Source: Flavobacteriales bacterium
GTDB lineage: Bacteria > Bacteroidota > Bacteroidia > Flavobacteriales_D > Sanyastnellaceae
Assembly: GCA_018402085.1 (NCBI GenBank)
Contig: JAGYJM010000002.1
Span: forward strand, 1,860,001-1,924,000
Length of the DNA stretch: 64,000 nucleotides
Direction of reading: 5' to 3'
Positions 36,201 to 44,212 of this stretch are shown in pieces. Position 1 is the first letter of the stretch. The number at the start of each line of letters is the position of its first letter. Below the pieces are notes generated by a model. It saw only the letters and a program-made list of their open reading frames with translations. It searched no databases and was not told the DNA's origin. The position numbers and the translations under genes are program-made.

Positions 36201-36289
36201 CCACTCACAGATTGCTGACTGAATGTCGGTATCGCTGCCGACACGCATAGCAACAACAGCAGCATTTTCCAATGCGTATTGAATTTCAT
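33239..36289 (-). CDS. SusC/RagA-family TonB-linked outer-membrane transporter
   Basis: A 1016-residue TonB-dependent transporter of the SusC type. Signal peptide, then a carboxypeptidase-like regulatory domain (VSGVVTDAETGENLLGVTVV ... GLDGDYSLEV), the plug (LMNALNAKVAGVQVTSSSG, SVRIRGNKSISGSNAPLYVI, DGVPVDDSYRG, IERITVLKGGPASALYG) and a long beta-barrel ending GLQLNLQF. With the SusD lipoprotein it would form the lid-and-barrel complex that imports oligomers across the outer membrane. First gene of the operon with two S51 peptidases, which suggests that peptides rather than glycans are the cargo. No sigma/anti-sigma pair or hybrid sensor is seen beside it. Confidence 0.92.
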   Translation of the reverse strand: MKFNTHWKMLLLLLCVSAAIPTFSQQSVSGVVTDAETGENLLGVTVVLKGKNTGAFSGLDGDYSLEVGDDAFKTGTLIFSFIGYKKQEVAIDGRSEINVKLLPDQVMLEEAVVTAIGIKKDKRKIGYAVTEVGEDELERSGEMNLMNALNAKVAGVQVTSSSGTPGASTSVRIRGNKSISGSNAPLYVIDGVPVDDSYRGSNFTDQANRAIDINPDDIERITVLKGGPASALYGVRAGNGAVIITTKSGSGETRINFRSSVNFDQVNKLPHTQLLYGQGENDEFVEGSRFSWGPSISGDSYDHADRFFQTGVTTNNYLSFEGGNKTTNFLVSLGNTSQQGIVPLTSFRRTNLRLTGRTSWKDRLHIQTNVNFVNSGADRGQRGSNLSGVMLGLMRAPADFDLANGFDNPVDEPMAYENPDGSQRTYHAVYDNPYWSVNRNRSREDIHRVIASLETRLDLTEHLSVINRISSDYYNQQSKSHWDGRSAEYRDLGGRIFNATTVQQNLNNDLFFLYNQSFGEDWELSATLGHNYFNYETTDTELDGVGFIIPDFYDISNVDIINVIADDFLTRERGVGAYVDANIGFRDYLFLGVTARNDWLSNLPENNNSFFYPSMNLGFIFTEAAQMDSKVLSYGKLRASFANVGNGAPSPYLTSNFFNAAAPVQGQLSFEPNGEIGNPNLRPETTSTIEFGTDMRFFENRFGLDVTWYRSETTDPIIISFIPSSSGYTTAVLNGTGPIRNTGLEILLDATILEAESNRQLGWESSLNFNRLRNEVVSILDGLDELPLPSFGLASTQSTVVSGQPYGVLMGTAWARDDAGNILVNDEGYPIVDSERQIVGDPNPDFTMGWRNTLTWRQFALSFLIDVRIGGDLFNGTANVMRFHGTHIDTENREETMVWEGVNVNTGEANDVAIPLDQSFYTRYGLVGVSETGIETVNWLRLRDLSITWTMPREMSDRLKIKGASIGLITRNLLLFTNYSGIDPETSLSGAANSFGRDYFNSPNTRSVGLQLNLQF

Positions 36290-36324
36290 AAAGGTTGAAT
36301 AAGTAAGAGATTGATTGTTCTTTT

Positions 36325-36345
36325 CGGCGCAAAAGCGCCGGATGC
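36325..36345 (-). repeat. Dispersed hairpin element, copy 9
   Basis: Minus-strand reading: GCATC, stem CGGCGC, loop TTTT, stem GCGCCG. It lies 36 bases upstream of the SusC start codon, on the same strand, so it may be in the leader. Confidence 0.85.
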
Positions 36346-36374
36346 TGAATGCATCTCAACAATCGAAGATCGGC

Positions 36375-36403
36375 TGTAAGCCCACCAGATGTGCAGGCTT
36401 ACA
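36375..36403. promoter_or_regulatory. Inverted repeat upstream of SusC, possible operator
   Basis: TGTAAGCC (36375-36382) and GGCTTACA (36396-36403) form a perfect 8-bp inverted repeat with a 13-base centre, about 85 bases upstream of the SusC start. No T run follows on either strand. Confidence 0.35.
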
Positions 36404-36570
36404 TGGAGCTATGAATGGAATGGTGATCATCGTATGACCAATATTACGCTAAAACGCGGAATAACGCAACATGGAGCAAAATGTCGCCGAGTGGCTGCAA
36501 CCCTTAGCGGTTTCACTCATTCAAGTGCCCGTGACCTGCGAGGGGAAATAAACAGCAATGTATGCAGGTG

Positions 36571-36999
36571 TTAATCCCGGTCTCTGGTCATTTTCACATC
36601 CATCAGCGCGCCCGGTGAAGGAGCAAATTCAAACCAGAGGTCATTTCGCGTGAGCCGGTTAATCTGAATCTCGAATACTTCTCCTGAATCGAAAGTGAGT
36701 TGAACGGCTTCTTTATCCTGCACGAACTCCCAAACCCCGGTGAGTCTGCCACCTTCAAGGCCTTCCTCTGTTAAAAATAAACTGGCGTTTCGCTCTTCAA
36801 AGAATCCATCTCGCATGAATTCGAGTTCGTACGGGAATTCAATCGGACCCAAAAAGCTTTCTTCCATGCCGCCCCAGACTGTACAAAGCCGGTGTTTCTT
36901 AGACAGCAATGAGAACATAGGCCCGTCTTCATACTTGCCGCATGATGAGATACCAAGAATACTAATACCCAAAAGGAGGAAGATCAAGTTGCGTGTCAT
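36571..36999 (-). CDS. Small lipoprotein, lipocalin-like
   Basis: A 142-residue lipoprotein. Signal MTRNLIFLLLGISILGISSC is followed by GKYEDGPMFSLLSKKHRLCT, a start pattern found in many Bacteroidota lipocalin-like lipoproteins (KYEDGP..SL.SK..RL), then a run of short beta strands (YELEFMRDGFFEERN, GVWEFVQDKEAVQLTF). It would sit in the periplasm or outer membrane. It precedes the SusC operon on the same strand but 280 bases away, so co-regulation is uncertain. Function unknown. Confidence 0.7.
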   Translation of the reverse strand: MTRNLIFLLLGISILGISSCGKYEDGPMFSLLSKKHRLCTVWGGMEESFLGPIEFPYELEFMRDGFFEERNASLFLTEEGLEGGRLTGVWEFVQDKEAVQLTFDSGEVFEIQINRLTRNDLWFEFAPSPGALMDVKMTRDRD

Positions 37000-37135
37000 A
37001 GTAAAGCGTTCATAATGACTAAAAGGTAAAACAATTCATCGAAAGACCATCAGAGCCTGTTACCAATCATTCATCGAATAGCGAACAATTTGATGCTCCG
37101 GCGGTACTATTTTTACCGAATGAAATTGTGAAAAG

Positions 37136-37930
37136 ATGGATCAAATCGAAAAAATCGAGAAAAATATCGCTCCCTCACGCGAAGCGCTTCGCAAGCACCG
37201 CGTTTACAGTGAGCTCAAGGATATACATGACGTGCGCCTCTTTATGGAGCAGCACGTTTTTGCCGTTTGGGATTTCATGTCGCTGCTGAAAGCCCTTCAG
37301 CAAGAACTGACCTGCACCACGGTGCCATGGATGCCTAAAGCTGATGCAAAGGTGGCGCACTTCATCAACGAAATCGTGCTGGGCGAAGAGAGTGATGTGA
37401 ATGAGATTGGCGAATACCGCAGCCACTTTGAAATGTACCTCGATGCCATGGGCGAGATGGGTGCTGACAAAGCCTTTATCAACGCATTCATTAGCAATCT
37501 TCGTACCGGTACATCCGTTCAAGATGCCCTTATGAAACTCAATCTACCCGAAACAACCCGGAAGTTTGTCGAATTCACATTCAAACTCATCGATCGTAAG
37601 CGTCCACACGAAATTGCATCTGCTTTCACCTTCGGACGAGAAGACCTGATTCCGGATATGTTTCTGGCGATCATCGACCGATCTGGTCAAGAGGGGGTCA
37701 CCGCCTACCCGAAATTGAAATATTACCTCGAACGCCATATCGAGGTTGACGGCGATGACCATGGACCCCTTGCACTGAAAATGATCGAACAGCTTTGTGG
37801 CGCTGACGAGCAAAAATGGAAAGAAGCGGAAATGGTCGCAATCGAAGCATTGCACCATCGCATTGCCTTGTGGAATGGCGTGGCAGACCTTATACTTACC
37901 CGAGAGGCAAAGACCAGACTTCACCACTGA
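37136..37930 (+). CDS. DUF3050 family protein (heme-oxygenase-like fold)
   Basis: A 264-residue soluble helical protein matching DUF3050 in pattern: LRKHRVYSELKDIHDVRLFM, EQHVFAVWDFMSLLKALQQE, VPWMPKADAKVAHFINEIVL, GEYRSHFEMYLDAMGEMGAD, FGREDLIPDMF and YYLERHIEVDGDDHGPLAL. The repeated H-x-x-E/D arrangement fits the heme-oxygenase-like di-metal or thiaminase fold, so an oxygen- or metal-dependent enzyme is possible, but no reaction is known to me. It ends immediately beside the convergent gene at 37931. Confidence 0.75.
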   Translation: MDQIEKIEKNIAPSREALRKHRVYSELKDIHDVRLFMEQHVFAVWDFMSLLKALQQELTCTTVPWMPKADAKVAHFINEIVLGEESDVNEIGEYRSHFEMYLDAMGEMGADKAFINAFISNLRTGTSVQDALMKLNLPETTRKFVEFTFKLIDRKRPHEIASAFTFGREDLIPDMFLAIIDRSGQEGVTAYPKLKYYLERHIEVDGDDHGPLALKMIEQLCGADEQKWKEAEMVAIEALHHRIALWNGVADLILTREAKTRLHH

Positions 37931-39115
37931 TCAGGCGATCCAATAGCCGCGCAGGTAGAAGAAGCACACAAAAAAAGTACTCAAGAGGATCAATAGAACG
38001 CTTGCCAGCGTTCGGGTATTCGAGTTGGTAAGGGCCGAGAAGATAAGCGCGATGAAGGCCCCGGTTACGAGGCATGCCACAAATGCCCTGACGTGGAGAA
38101 AACTTCCTATAAACAGGGAAAACAAAAGCCATCCGCCAATGAAACCATATAAGTCTATCCGATAGACCTTCAGGCGGCGCCAACCGTCAAGCGCCAAAGG
38201 AAAGAACGCTGTTGCAAAGATGAAGCGATTCAGGGAGAAGATGCCACCTCCCCGACTGAACAGAATCAACAAGGCGGTGACCGCTAAAGCGGTCATACCA
38301 AAAATATGTTCCGTGCGTAATTCCCGCCTGCCGTAGGCCTGTCGCAGCGCCGTGATGCCGGCCGCAAGACCCGTGAAAAGTGCGGCGCCATCAAACAGCA
38401 TGATAATGTCGCCTCCATAGGTGCTTAATGGCAACTCGGGTAAACCAAAGCCGTTGCCCCATTCACGCTGAGCGCTGAGAAAAGAGAACCACTCTCCGGT
38501 AGCACGCCAGTGCACGAGAAAAACCAGACCCAAACCCAAAAGAGCTGAAAATGCCTCAGGTAAGGTGGCTATAAATGCGCGCTGAACATTGCGCTCTCGG
38601 TAACAGCGCGCTGCAAACAATGCCGGTACTAACACAGCCGCTGTCGGCCGTACCATCGAGGCCAGAAGAGTGCCGAGAATGGAGAGTGTGTATTTCCTCC
38701 GCTGCAAACCAACCGCCACAGGAACACATGCAAAAAGGAAAAGACTTTCTGAATAGGGAAGAAAAAAAAAGATAACCGATGGCACCATCGCCGCCAGCCA
38801 TAGCGAAACCCCTTGCACCAGTCCACTCCACCGCAAAAAAAGGAAAGAAACAGCCCAGAGCAAACCATTCACAAGTGCCATACCCGCAGTACCAACGCCC
38901 AGGGCTCTCCAGAAAAACGGAAAAGCCGGAAAAAATGCCGTGCGCCATTGCTCAGTGTAACCAGCTTCTTTAAGATGCAAGTATTGGCCAGAATCAAACC
39001 AATCGTCGCGCAACTCAAGGGGTAAATCGAATACCTTGCCGGCGACTGCCGAGAGCAAGAGGATGAGCACCGGTGGCAAAATGAACGCCCACGATTGCAT
39101 CGGGTTCTTTCTCAT
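37931..39115 (-). CDS. Polytopic membrane glycosyltransferase-like protein (PIG-V/mannosyltransferase type)
   Basis: A 394-residue protein with about ten membrane segments. The order of motifs resembles lipid-sugar-dependent mannosyltransferases of the PIG-V type: a first loop with DSGQYLHLKEAGY (a D..QY/D..WYL pattern), TAFFPAFPFFWRAL, LPYSESLFLFACVPVAVGLQ, SMVRPTAAVLVPALF and FSRGGGIFSLNRFIFAT. It would use a polyprenyl-phosphate sugar on the periplasmic side; donor and acceptor are unknown. Its ATG overlaps the stop of the gene at 39112, the last of a nine-gene overlapping chain. Confidence 0.7.
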   Translation of the reverse strand: MRKNPMQSWAFILPPVLILLLSAVAGKVFDLPLELRDDWFDSGQYLHLKEAGYTEQWRTAFFPAFPFFWRALGVGTAGMALVNGLLWAVSFLFLRWSGLVQGVSLWLAAMVPSVIFFFLPYSESLFLFACVPVAVGLQRRKYTLSILGTLLASMVRPTAAVLVPALFAARCYRERNVQRAFIATLPEAFSALLGLGLVFLVHWRATGEWFSFLSAQREWGNGFGLPELPLSTYGGDIIMLFDGAALFTGLAAGITALRQAYGRRELRTEHIFGMTALAVTALLILFSRGGGIFSLNRFIFATAFFPLALDGWRRLKVYRIDLYGFIGGWLLFSLFIGSFLHVRAFVACLVTGAFIALIFSALTNSNTRTLASVLLILLSTFFVCFFYLRGYWIA

Positions 39116-40533
39116 TGCTTAACAATTCGCTGGTGCAACCAGTTTCCGCGGTATTTCCACCGTAGAATATAGATTCCTGCGGGTTGCGATGCGACATTGA
39201 CATTCCTGCTGAAACCTTCAGCCAGCAACTGACCACCAGCAGACCAAAGTTGCCATTCAGCCAGTGCGGGTAAGTATACCATCTCGGTTGCCGGGTTAGG
39301 CCCAACAAGGGGTTGCAGCTCTCTTTTTTCTTCAACGCCTACAAAGACTCCTCCAGTGCTGAAGTCTGCAAACTCAATTACGTACTCGTTACTGATTTGC
39401 GCATCCGGAATCCGAACAAGGTAAACGTCGTCATTGCCGTTGCTGAAACTGTCTGAACGCCCTACAATGACCACTCGCCCTTCACTATCTTTCAACATCC
39501 TGAAGGGCTCTTCATCCGCTTCTCCACCAAAAACTGTTGCGCCGGCAAAGAAACCACCGGCATCGTTGCGCAATACCTTAGCCCCATCTCCTCCCGAACC
39601 ATAGATACCGGATAAGGCCGTCGTCAGAATGGTGTTTGAATCGTACCAGAGAATATCGCGACATATTTCTACTCCAGCGTCCGGAGGATTATCCCATCGA
39701 CTCCAGACCTCGTCACCGTTAAAATTGAAGCCTGTCAGTAAAAGATCCCAGTTGCCTTCTTCGGTCTGGTCTGCAAAAGTATAGCCTGCCGCAATCCCGA
39801 ATGCTGAAACATGCACGGCATTGCCAAGAAAAGCGACTGAATCTCTGACCTGTTCCCATACAACGGCTCCCGAAGGCAGCAGCTTACGGATCACCGCCTG
39901 AGAGCTCTGCCCTTCATACGTGCGCGTTCCTGCGAGGTAGTTATACCCCTCGTAGAAGAACAAGTCATGCGCCTCCGCTTCGGGCAATATATCGTATGTG
40001 CTTTCATCGAGTACTTCGCCATCCTGATCCAGCCGGAGTATCATCATTCTGCTGTCTCCAGGAGTACTGCCATAAGTCGTGGCCGAAATGAAGACCGTAT
40101 TGTTTCCGAACACTACGCGGTTGGCAAGGTCCCAATCAGCACTTCCATACTCTTTTCTCCAAAGTACTTCTCCTGCATTGTTCACCCTGAAGAGCAACAG
40201 GTCATACCCCCCGTGTACACCATTGGCAGTTTGTCCGTAAACCAGTACATCTCCTCCCGGCAGGGCAACAACCGATCTCCCTTGTTCTGAATTGACGTTG
40301 CCCAGTGTTCTTGTCCATGCAATGCTTAAATCATCATGCAGCTTCATTAGCAGCACATCACTGTTATCATCGTCAACGCTGGCCGTAGTGCCTACCATGG
40401 CGTATCCACCGTCCCACTGGCAGATATCACGGCCCTCATCAAAATAGAGACCACCATAGGTGCGCACCTCAGCGGTTTGGGCATACCCCCAGGCAGCGCA
40501 GCAACAGGCAATGATCAAAAAGACAGATCTCAT
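39112..40533 (-). CDS. Secreted beta-propeller-like protein with T9SS sorting tail
   Basis: A 473-residue protein: signal peptide (SVFLIIACCCAAWGYAQ), then repeated strands such as DVLLMKLHDDLSIAWTRTLG, YDLLLFRVNNAGEVLWRKEY and DSRMMILRLDQDGEVLDEST, each ending in a Trp/Asp-rich turn, the kind of repeat seen in beta-propeller domains of Bacteroidota surface proteins. The C-terminus is a T9SS type A tail (VGPNPATEMVYLP ... RGNWLHQRIVKQ). Its ATG overlaps the stop of kdsA. No specific function can be assigned. Confidence 0.75.
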   Translation of the reverse strand: MRSVFLIIACCCAAWGYAQTAEVRTYGGLYFDEGRDICQWDGGYAMVGTTASVDDDNSDVLLMKLHDDLSIAWTRTLGNVNSEQGRSVVALPGGDVLVYGQTANGVHGGYDLLLFRVNNAGEVLWRKEYGSADWDLANRVVFGNNTVFISATTYGSTPGDSRMMILRLDQDGEVLDESTYDILPEAEAHDLFFYEGYNYLAGTRTYEGQSSQAVIRKLLPSGAVVWEQVRDSVAFLGNAVHVSAFGIAAGYTFADQTEEGNWDLLLTGFNFNGDEVWSRWDNPPDAGVEICRDILWYDSNTILTTALSGIYGSGGDGAKVLRNDAGGFFAGATVFGGEADEEPFRMLKDSEGRVVIVGRSDSFSNGNDDVYLVRIPDAQISNEYVIEFADFSTGGVFVGVEEKRELQPLVGPNPATEMVYLPALAEWQLWSAGGQLLAEGFSRNVNVASQPAGIYILRWKYRGNWLHQRIVKQ

Positions 40534-41354
40534 AATCGGTTCACGGTTTCTTTCAGCGCTTTGAGTTGCTCAAGCAATCTGCGCAGATCAGCGAGCGGCA
40601 ACATATTGGCGCCATCGCTTTTTGCTTCCGATGGCTTTGGATGGGTTTCAATAAAAATGGCATTCGCACCCACGGCGATAGCGGCACGTCCTATGGTTGA
40701 AATGAGGGCCGGACGTCCTCCTGTGACACCACTGCTTTGATTTGGTTGCTGCAAGCTATGGGTGATATCAACCACCACGGGGGCGTATTGCTGCATTTGC
40801 GGTACTCCCCGGAAATCAACTACGAGATCAGTATACCCGAAGGTTGTGCCCCTTTCGGTGAGCCAAACCCGGTTATTGCCAGATTGTTTGACCTTCTCCA
40901 CTGCGAAATGCATCGCCTCCGGGGCAACGAACTGACCTTTTTTAATGTTGACCACTTTTCCGGTATTTGCTGCCGCAACGAGCAAATCGGTTTGCCGGCA
41001 GAGAAAGGCCGGAATTTGAAGTACGTCTACCACATCCGCCGCTTTTGCGGCGTCATCAGCGGTATGAATATCGGTAGTTACCGGAAGGTCAAAATGCCCC
41101 CCCACCCGCTTGAGGATATCAAGCGCGATGTCATCTCCAATGCCGGTGAAGCTATCAAGGCGAGAACGATTGGCTTTCTTGAAAGAGCCCTTGAATACGA
41201 AAGGAAGGGCCAGCTCTCGGCAAAGTTCACTGACCTGGCCGGCAATATCAAAGGCCATTTGCTCACCTTCAATGGCGCAAGGCCCGGCGATCAGCACAAA
41301 CTGCTCTGCATCGGCAGAGGCATCAAATTTCAGGTCATTCCACATGTCGGTCAA
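40530..41354 (-). CDS. kdsA: 3-Deoxy-8-phosphooctulonate (KDO-8-P) synthase
   Basis: A 274-residue aldolase that condenses phosphoenolpyruvate with arabinose 5-phosphate to make KDO-8-phosphate for lipopolysaccharide. Signatures: FVLIAGPCAIEGEQMAFDIA, FKGSFKKANRSRLDSFTG, VTTDIHTADDAAKAADVVDV, LQIPAFLCRQTDLL, NIKKGQFVAPEAM, WLTERGTTFGYTDLVVDFRG, DITHSLQQPN and FIETHPKPSEAKSDGANMLP. The start overlaps the preceding gene by 20 bases; an ATG three codons later is also possible. A hairpin element is built into the coding sequence at DAAKAADV, in the loop before LQIPAFL. Confidence 0.93.
   Translation of the reverse strand: MTDMWNDLKFDASADAEQFVLIAGPCAIEGEQMAFDIAGQVSELCRELALPFVFKGSFKKANRSRLDSFTGIGDDIALDILKRVGGHFDLPVTTDIHTADDAAKAADVVDVLQIPAFLCRQTDLLVAAANTGKVVNIKKGQFVAPEAMHFAVEKVKQSGNNRVWLTERGTTFGYTDLVVDFRGVPQMQQYAPVVVDITHSLQQPNQSSGVTGGRPALISTIGRAAIAVGANAIFIETHPKPSEAKSDGANMLPLADLRRLLEQLKALKETVNRL
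41033..41052 (+). repeat. Dispersed hairpin element, copy 10 (in kdsA)
   Basis: CATC, stem CGCCGC, loop TTTT, stem GCGGCG, antisense to kdsA and encoding AAKAADV. The base before CATC is A. Confidence 0.8.
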
Positions 41355-42612
41355 GCATATAGGTTATACGTACGGCTGCTGCTGCACCCAATCCGCGTTC
41401 ACTGAGAGGGCCATAGACATCTTCAATCTGCAAGGCAGCAAACCAGTGACGTCCGATCCATTTTTCAGCACTGACCCCAACGCGTACCCCTCCGTATCCG
41501 CCATAATGTACCATAGCGCCGAGAATCGTTCGCGACGGCCAGGTACGAAAATAGCCCACACGTAGCTCGGGCAAGAAAGCCGGCACGGTGCGGAAGGTCA
41601 TCGCCACCTCAAAAAACTGACGTTCACCGAGGGTATGCAACAGGCTCGCCGTTGCCCACCCCGGGAGCCAACGGGTCATTTCACCCCGTGTTGATACGTA
41701 GTAAAGGCTGTCTTCAAATGAGGGGAGCCCATCACCGTCTTCATCAATCAGCTCATTCACCTGAACCCCGGTAAAGCTGAAAAGCGAATCGGCACGTTGG
41801 TCAATCGAGGCTTCATTCCAACGCACAAAACCAATGTTGTGCAAAGATAAACTCACGAAGCCTTTATCTTCTTTGAGCGGTATGTTGAGACGGCCATCAA
41901 GTGCCGCACCAATGCCGCTGCCGCTGCCCATGCCGCGGGCAGCAGTATCGGAGCGCATCCAATGGCCGTGGTACATCAATGCAAGGCTGTCGCCGCTTTC
42001 AGAAGTAAAGAGATCGCCTTCGATCACTTCAAAACGCTCAAAATCTTGTCCGTTCACCACACTCATGGTAAATCCTGACAAAGTAGGTTTATGAAATACC
42101 CCTACGCCTACTTTCTGGTAGCTCATGTAGTCGATCCAGGTGTTACTCAGGTCTGCGGAGCTGCCCAGGTATTCCGGAGAGTTACCTTCAAATACAAGAT
42201 TAAACAAATCTCTCGGAGCGGCGATTTCAGCGTGTCCGTGAAAAGAAACATTCCCCTGCCAGCCCCAATCTCCGTTGTGAAAGACACTATCTCCCATCAA
42301 GATAAAACGCACACCTGACTGGTAGCCGGCTCCCATGCGAAGCTGATCTCCCATTCGGTCTTGTTGCCTGTTTCGAAGGGTCGGGTCAATGAAGCCGCCG
42401 AAAAGCATCTTATTCAGAAAGCCATTATCGAGTGCATTCGAGCGGTAAAATCCTTCGCCATAAACGTCGATCAGTGCCTGATGATCCCTGAAAGCTGAAT
42501 CTGGTGCCATCAGCCAGGCGCGCTGCGCATGAAGCGTTGCAGACCCGGTCGTAAGCAAGGTTACCAAGGCGAAAACCAACACAAAACCAGCATTTAACTT
42601 TATCCCACTCAT
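41335..42612 (-). CDS. Outer-membrane beta-barrel protein (DUF5723-like)
   Basis: A 425-residue exported protein. Signal peptide (FVLVFALVTLLTTGSATLHAQ), then many amphipathic strands with aromatic ends (WGWQGNVSFHGHAEIA, FEVAMTFRTVPAFLPELRVG, ILGAMVHYGGYGGVRVGVSA) and a final strand RITYMLDRHVE. The pattern fits outer-membrane barrels annotated as DUF5723 in Bacteroidota. It overlaps the lipoprotein gene at 42609 by four bases, as if the two work together at the outer membrane. Role unknown. Confidence 0.65.
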   Translation of the reverse strand: MSGIKLNAGFVLVFALVTLLTTGSATLHAQRAWLMAPDSAFRDHQALIDVYGEGFYRSNALDNGFLNKMLFGGFIDPTLRNRQQDRMGDQLRMGAGYQSGVRFILMGDSVFHNGDWGWQGNVSFHGHAEIAAPRDLFNLVFEGNSPEYLGSSADLSNTWIDYMSYQKVGVGVFHKPTLSGFTMSVVNGQDFERFEVIEGDLFTSESGDSLALMYHGHWMRSDTAARGMGSGSGIGAALDGRLNIPLKEDKGFVSLSLHNIGFVRWNEASIDQRADSLFSFTGVQVNELIDEDGDGLPSFEDSLYYVSTRGEMTRWLPGWATASLLHTLGERQFFEVAMTFRTVPAFLPELRVGYFRTWPSRTILGAMVHYGGYGGVRVGVSAEKWIGRHWFAALQIEDVYGPLSERGLGAAAAVRITYMLDRHVE

Positions 42613-44183
42613 TCGATTTCTGCGCGGATGATACCGTCGCCAATGATTTCCAGATCAATGTATTCGTTGCCGTTCATTTGTACCTGCTGACCGTCAGCGG
42701 TTGCAAACTGTATTTCCAGCTCCAGTACCCCACCCTCACGCAAGGCAGCAAAATGCGCTGCAGATAGCACTTGTTCATGTACCTGCTCAACAGATTGCCA
42801 CTGGTTTTCAGCTAAAGTAGCGGCAGGCAAGCTCAGATCGTTTAGAAATGCGTAACTGGCACCGTCTGCGGTCATGAAGTTGAGCTGCACGGCATTCACT
42901 TCAAGCGGGAATCCATTTTTCAGGCGAAACAACAGCTTACCGGAGCCTTCAACTTCTTGTTGTAGGGGGTCTATTTCAATGGTGTCGCGCAATAGCACAC
43001 CCTCGCTGCTAAACGCCAGCGGCATCAGCAGACTGTACGCGGCTTCTGCGGGTTGATCCGCATAGAGAAAGTCATTGCCCCCGCTCACATCGCCAAGTGG
43101 ATTCAGTTCAAAAGCGCGATCCACGATCAACGCTTCCGGCAGAATGCTGAACAGCTCGGTGACATTCGAATTGTTCTGGTTGATGCTCCAGCTGTAGCCA
43201 TTCGCATTGACCGTACCGTCGCCATTGTCTGTAGCCCGTGTCAGGTTGATCGCTTGCCCGATCACTTCGTGGTTCAGTTGCACACTTTCATTGCCCCGCA
43301 CGGCCTTGATATCTTGCAATTCTATGCGCGCATCGGCACCGGCGCGGTTAGTGATCTCGAGAAAGAAATCAAGCTCGTCAAGGTTGAGGTATCCTTCTGA
43401 GTGGGTAAAAGGTGACAGGTCAAGCGTATCAACCGAGCTGTCGTCAATTTGTCCGAAGTACCCCCTTCCGTATGCAATCCGAACACCTTGAAACGAAAGC
43501 TCAATCCGCACCGAATCGTCGCCAAACACGGGCACCGCATCCGCCGCTTCTGCGGCGATATTGACATCGAGGATACTCGCCAGGCGATTTACGCCACCAC
43601 CGTCACTGCCCTGAAGATCAACCTGAACACCGTTCAGATCACGGTACCCTTGTTCTACCCAGGGCACATCTCCTGAAGCGGGTTGTGTAGTTGCGTTCAG
43701 CACCAACGATGAGCCATCAGGCATGGTCACGCCGGGTAATTCATAACTAAGATTGAGGGCCCCTTGAACGTAGCTCTCGAGTCGGTAATTCAGACGACCT
43801 GCTTCGATATGGACTTCTCGAATTTCAGCCGTTGACACACCAAAAGCCATGTCTTCAGAAAGGCTCAGCACGCTGGTGCCCGGAGGTATCTCGATGGGGC
43901 CGCCGCTAAATCCGGGCGTGTAGGCGTTGAGCAAGACCGTATCTTCAATGGCCGTCAGTGTATCAAGATCAAAGTCAATCAATGAGGCCTCGTAAACCAG
44001 GTTCAAAATGCCTTGCTGATTGACCTGCAGCAAGGTATCAGCTACAAGATCGCCCCAGTGCAGACGTCCCTCAGCAAGGGGCACCCTCGCCTGGACATCC
44101 CAGGATGTGGGCCCTTCGCGCCTGCAAGACTGCAAGCTTGTAAGCACTAAAAGTACCGCTGTGATCGGGAGAAATAGCTTCAA
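42609..44183 (-). CDS. Large lipoprotein of beta-strand type, hypothetical
   Basis: About 524 residues with a lipoprotein signal ending LTSLQSC. Two TTG starts are possible: 44210 gives an unusual uncharged leader (YHIIYTVSL), whereas 44183 gives MKLFLPITAVLLVLTSLQSC, a typical lipoprotein signal; the latter is chosen. The mature part is acidic and rich in beta strands (WDVQARVPLAEGRLHWGDLV, YLNLDELDFFLEITNRAG). It overlaps the barrel gene at 41335 and is probably its partner. An in-frame hairpin element encodes AAEAADA. No known domain recognised. Confidence 0.65.
   Translation of the reverse strand: MKLFLPITAVLLVLTSLQSCRREGPTSWDVQARVPLAEGRLHWGDLVADTLLQVNQQGILNLVYEASLIDFDLDTLTAIEDTVLLNAYTPGFSGGPIEIPPGTSVLSLSEDMAFGVSTAEIREVHIEAGRLNYRLESYVQGALNLSYELPGVTMPDGSSLVLNATTQPASGDVPWVEQGYRDLNGVQVDLQGSDGGGVNRLASILDVNIAAEAADAVPVFGDDSVRIELSFQGVRIAYGRGYFGQIDDSSVDTLDLSPFTHSEGYLNLDELDFFLEITNRAGADARIELQDIKAVRGNESVQLNHEVIGQAINLTRATDNGDGTVNANGYSWSINQNNSNVTELFSILPEALIVDRAFELNPLGDVSGGNDFLYADQPAEAAYSLLMPLAFSSEGVLLRDTIEIDPLQQEVEGSGKLLFRLKNGFPLEVNAVQLNFMTADGASYAFLNDLSLPAATLAENQWQSVEQVHEQVLSAAHFAALREGGVLELEIQFATADGQQVQMNGNEYIDLEIIGDGIIRAEIE
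43537..43557 (+). repeat. Dispersed hairpin element, copy 11 (in coding sequence)
   Basis: GCATC, stem CGCCGC, loop TTCT, stem GCGGCG; antisense to the lipoprotein gene, encoding AAEAADA. Confidence 0.8.
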
Positions 44184-44212
44184 TGAGACAGTGTATATAA
44201 TGTGATACAAGG

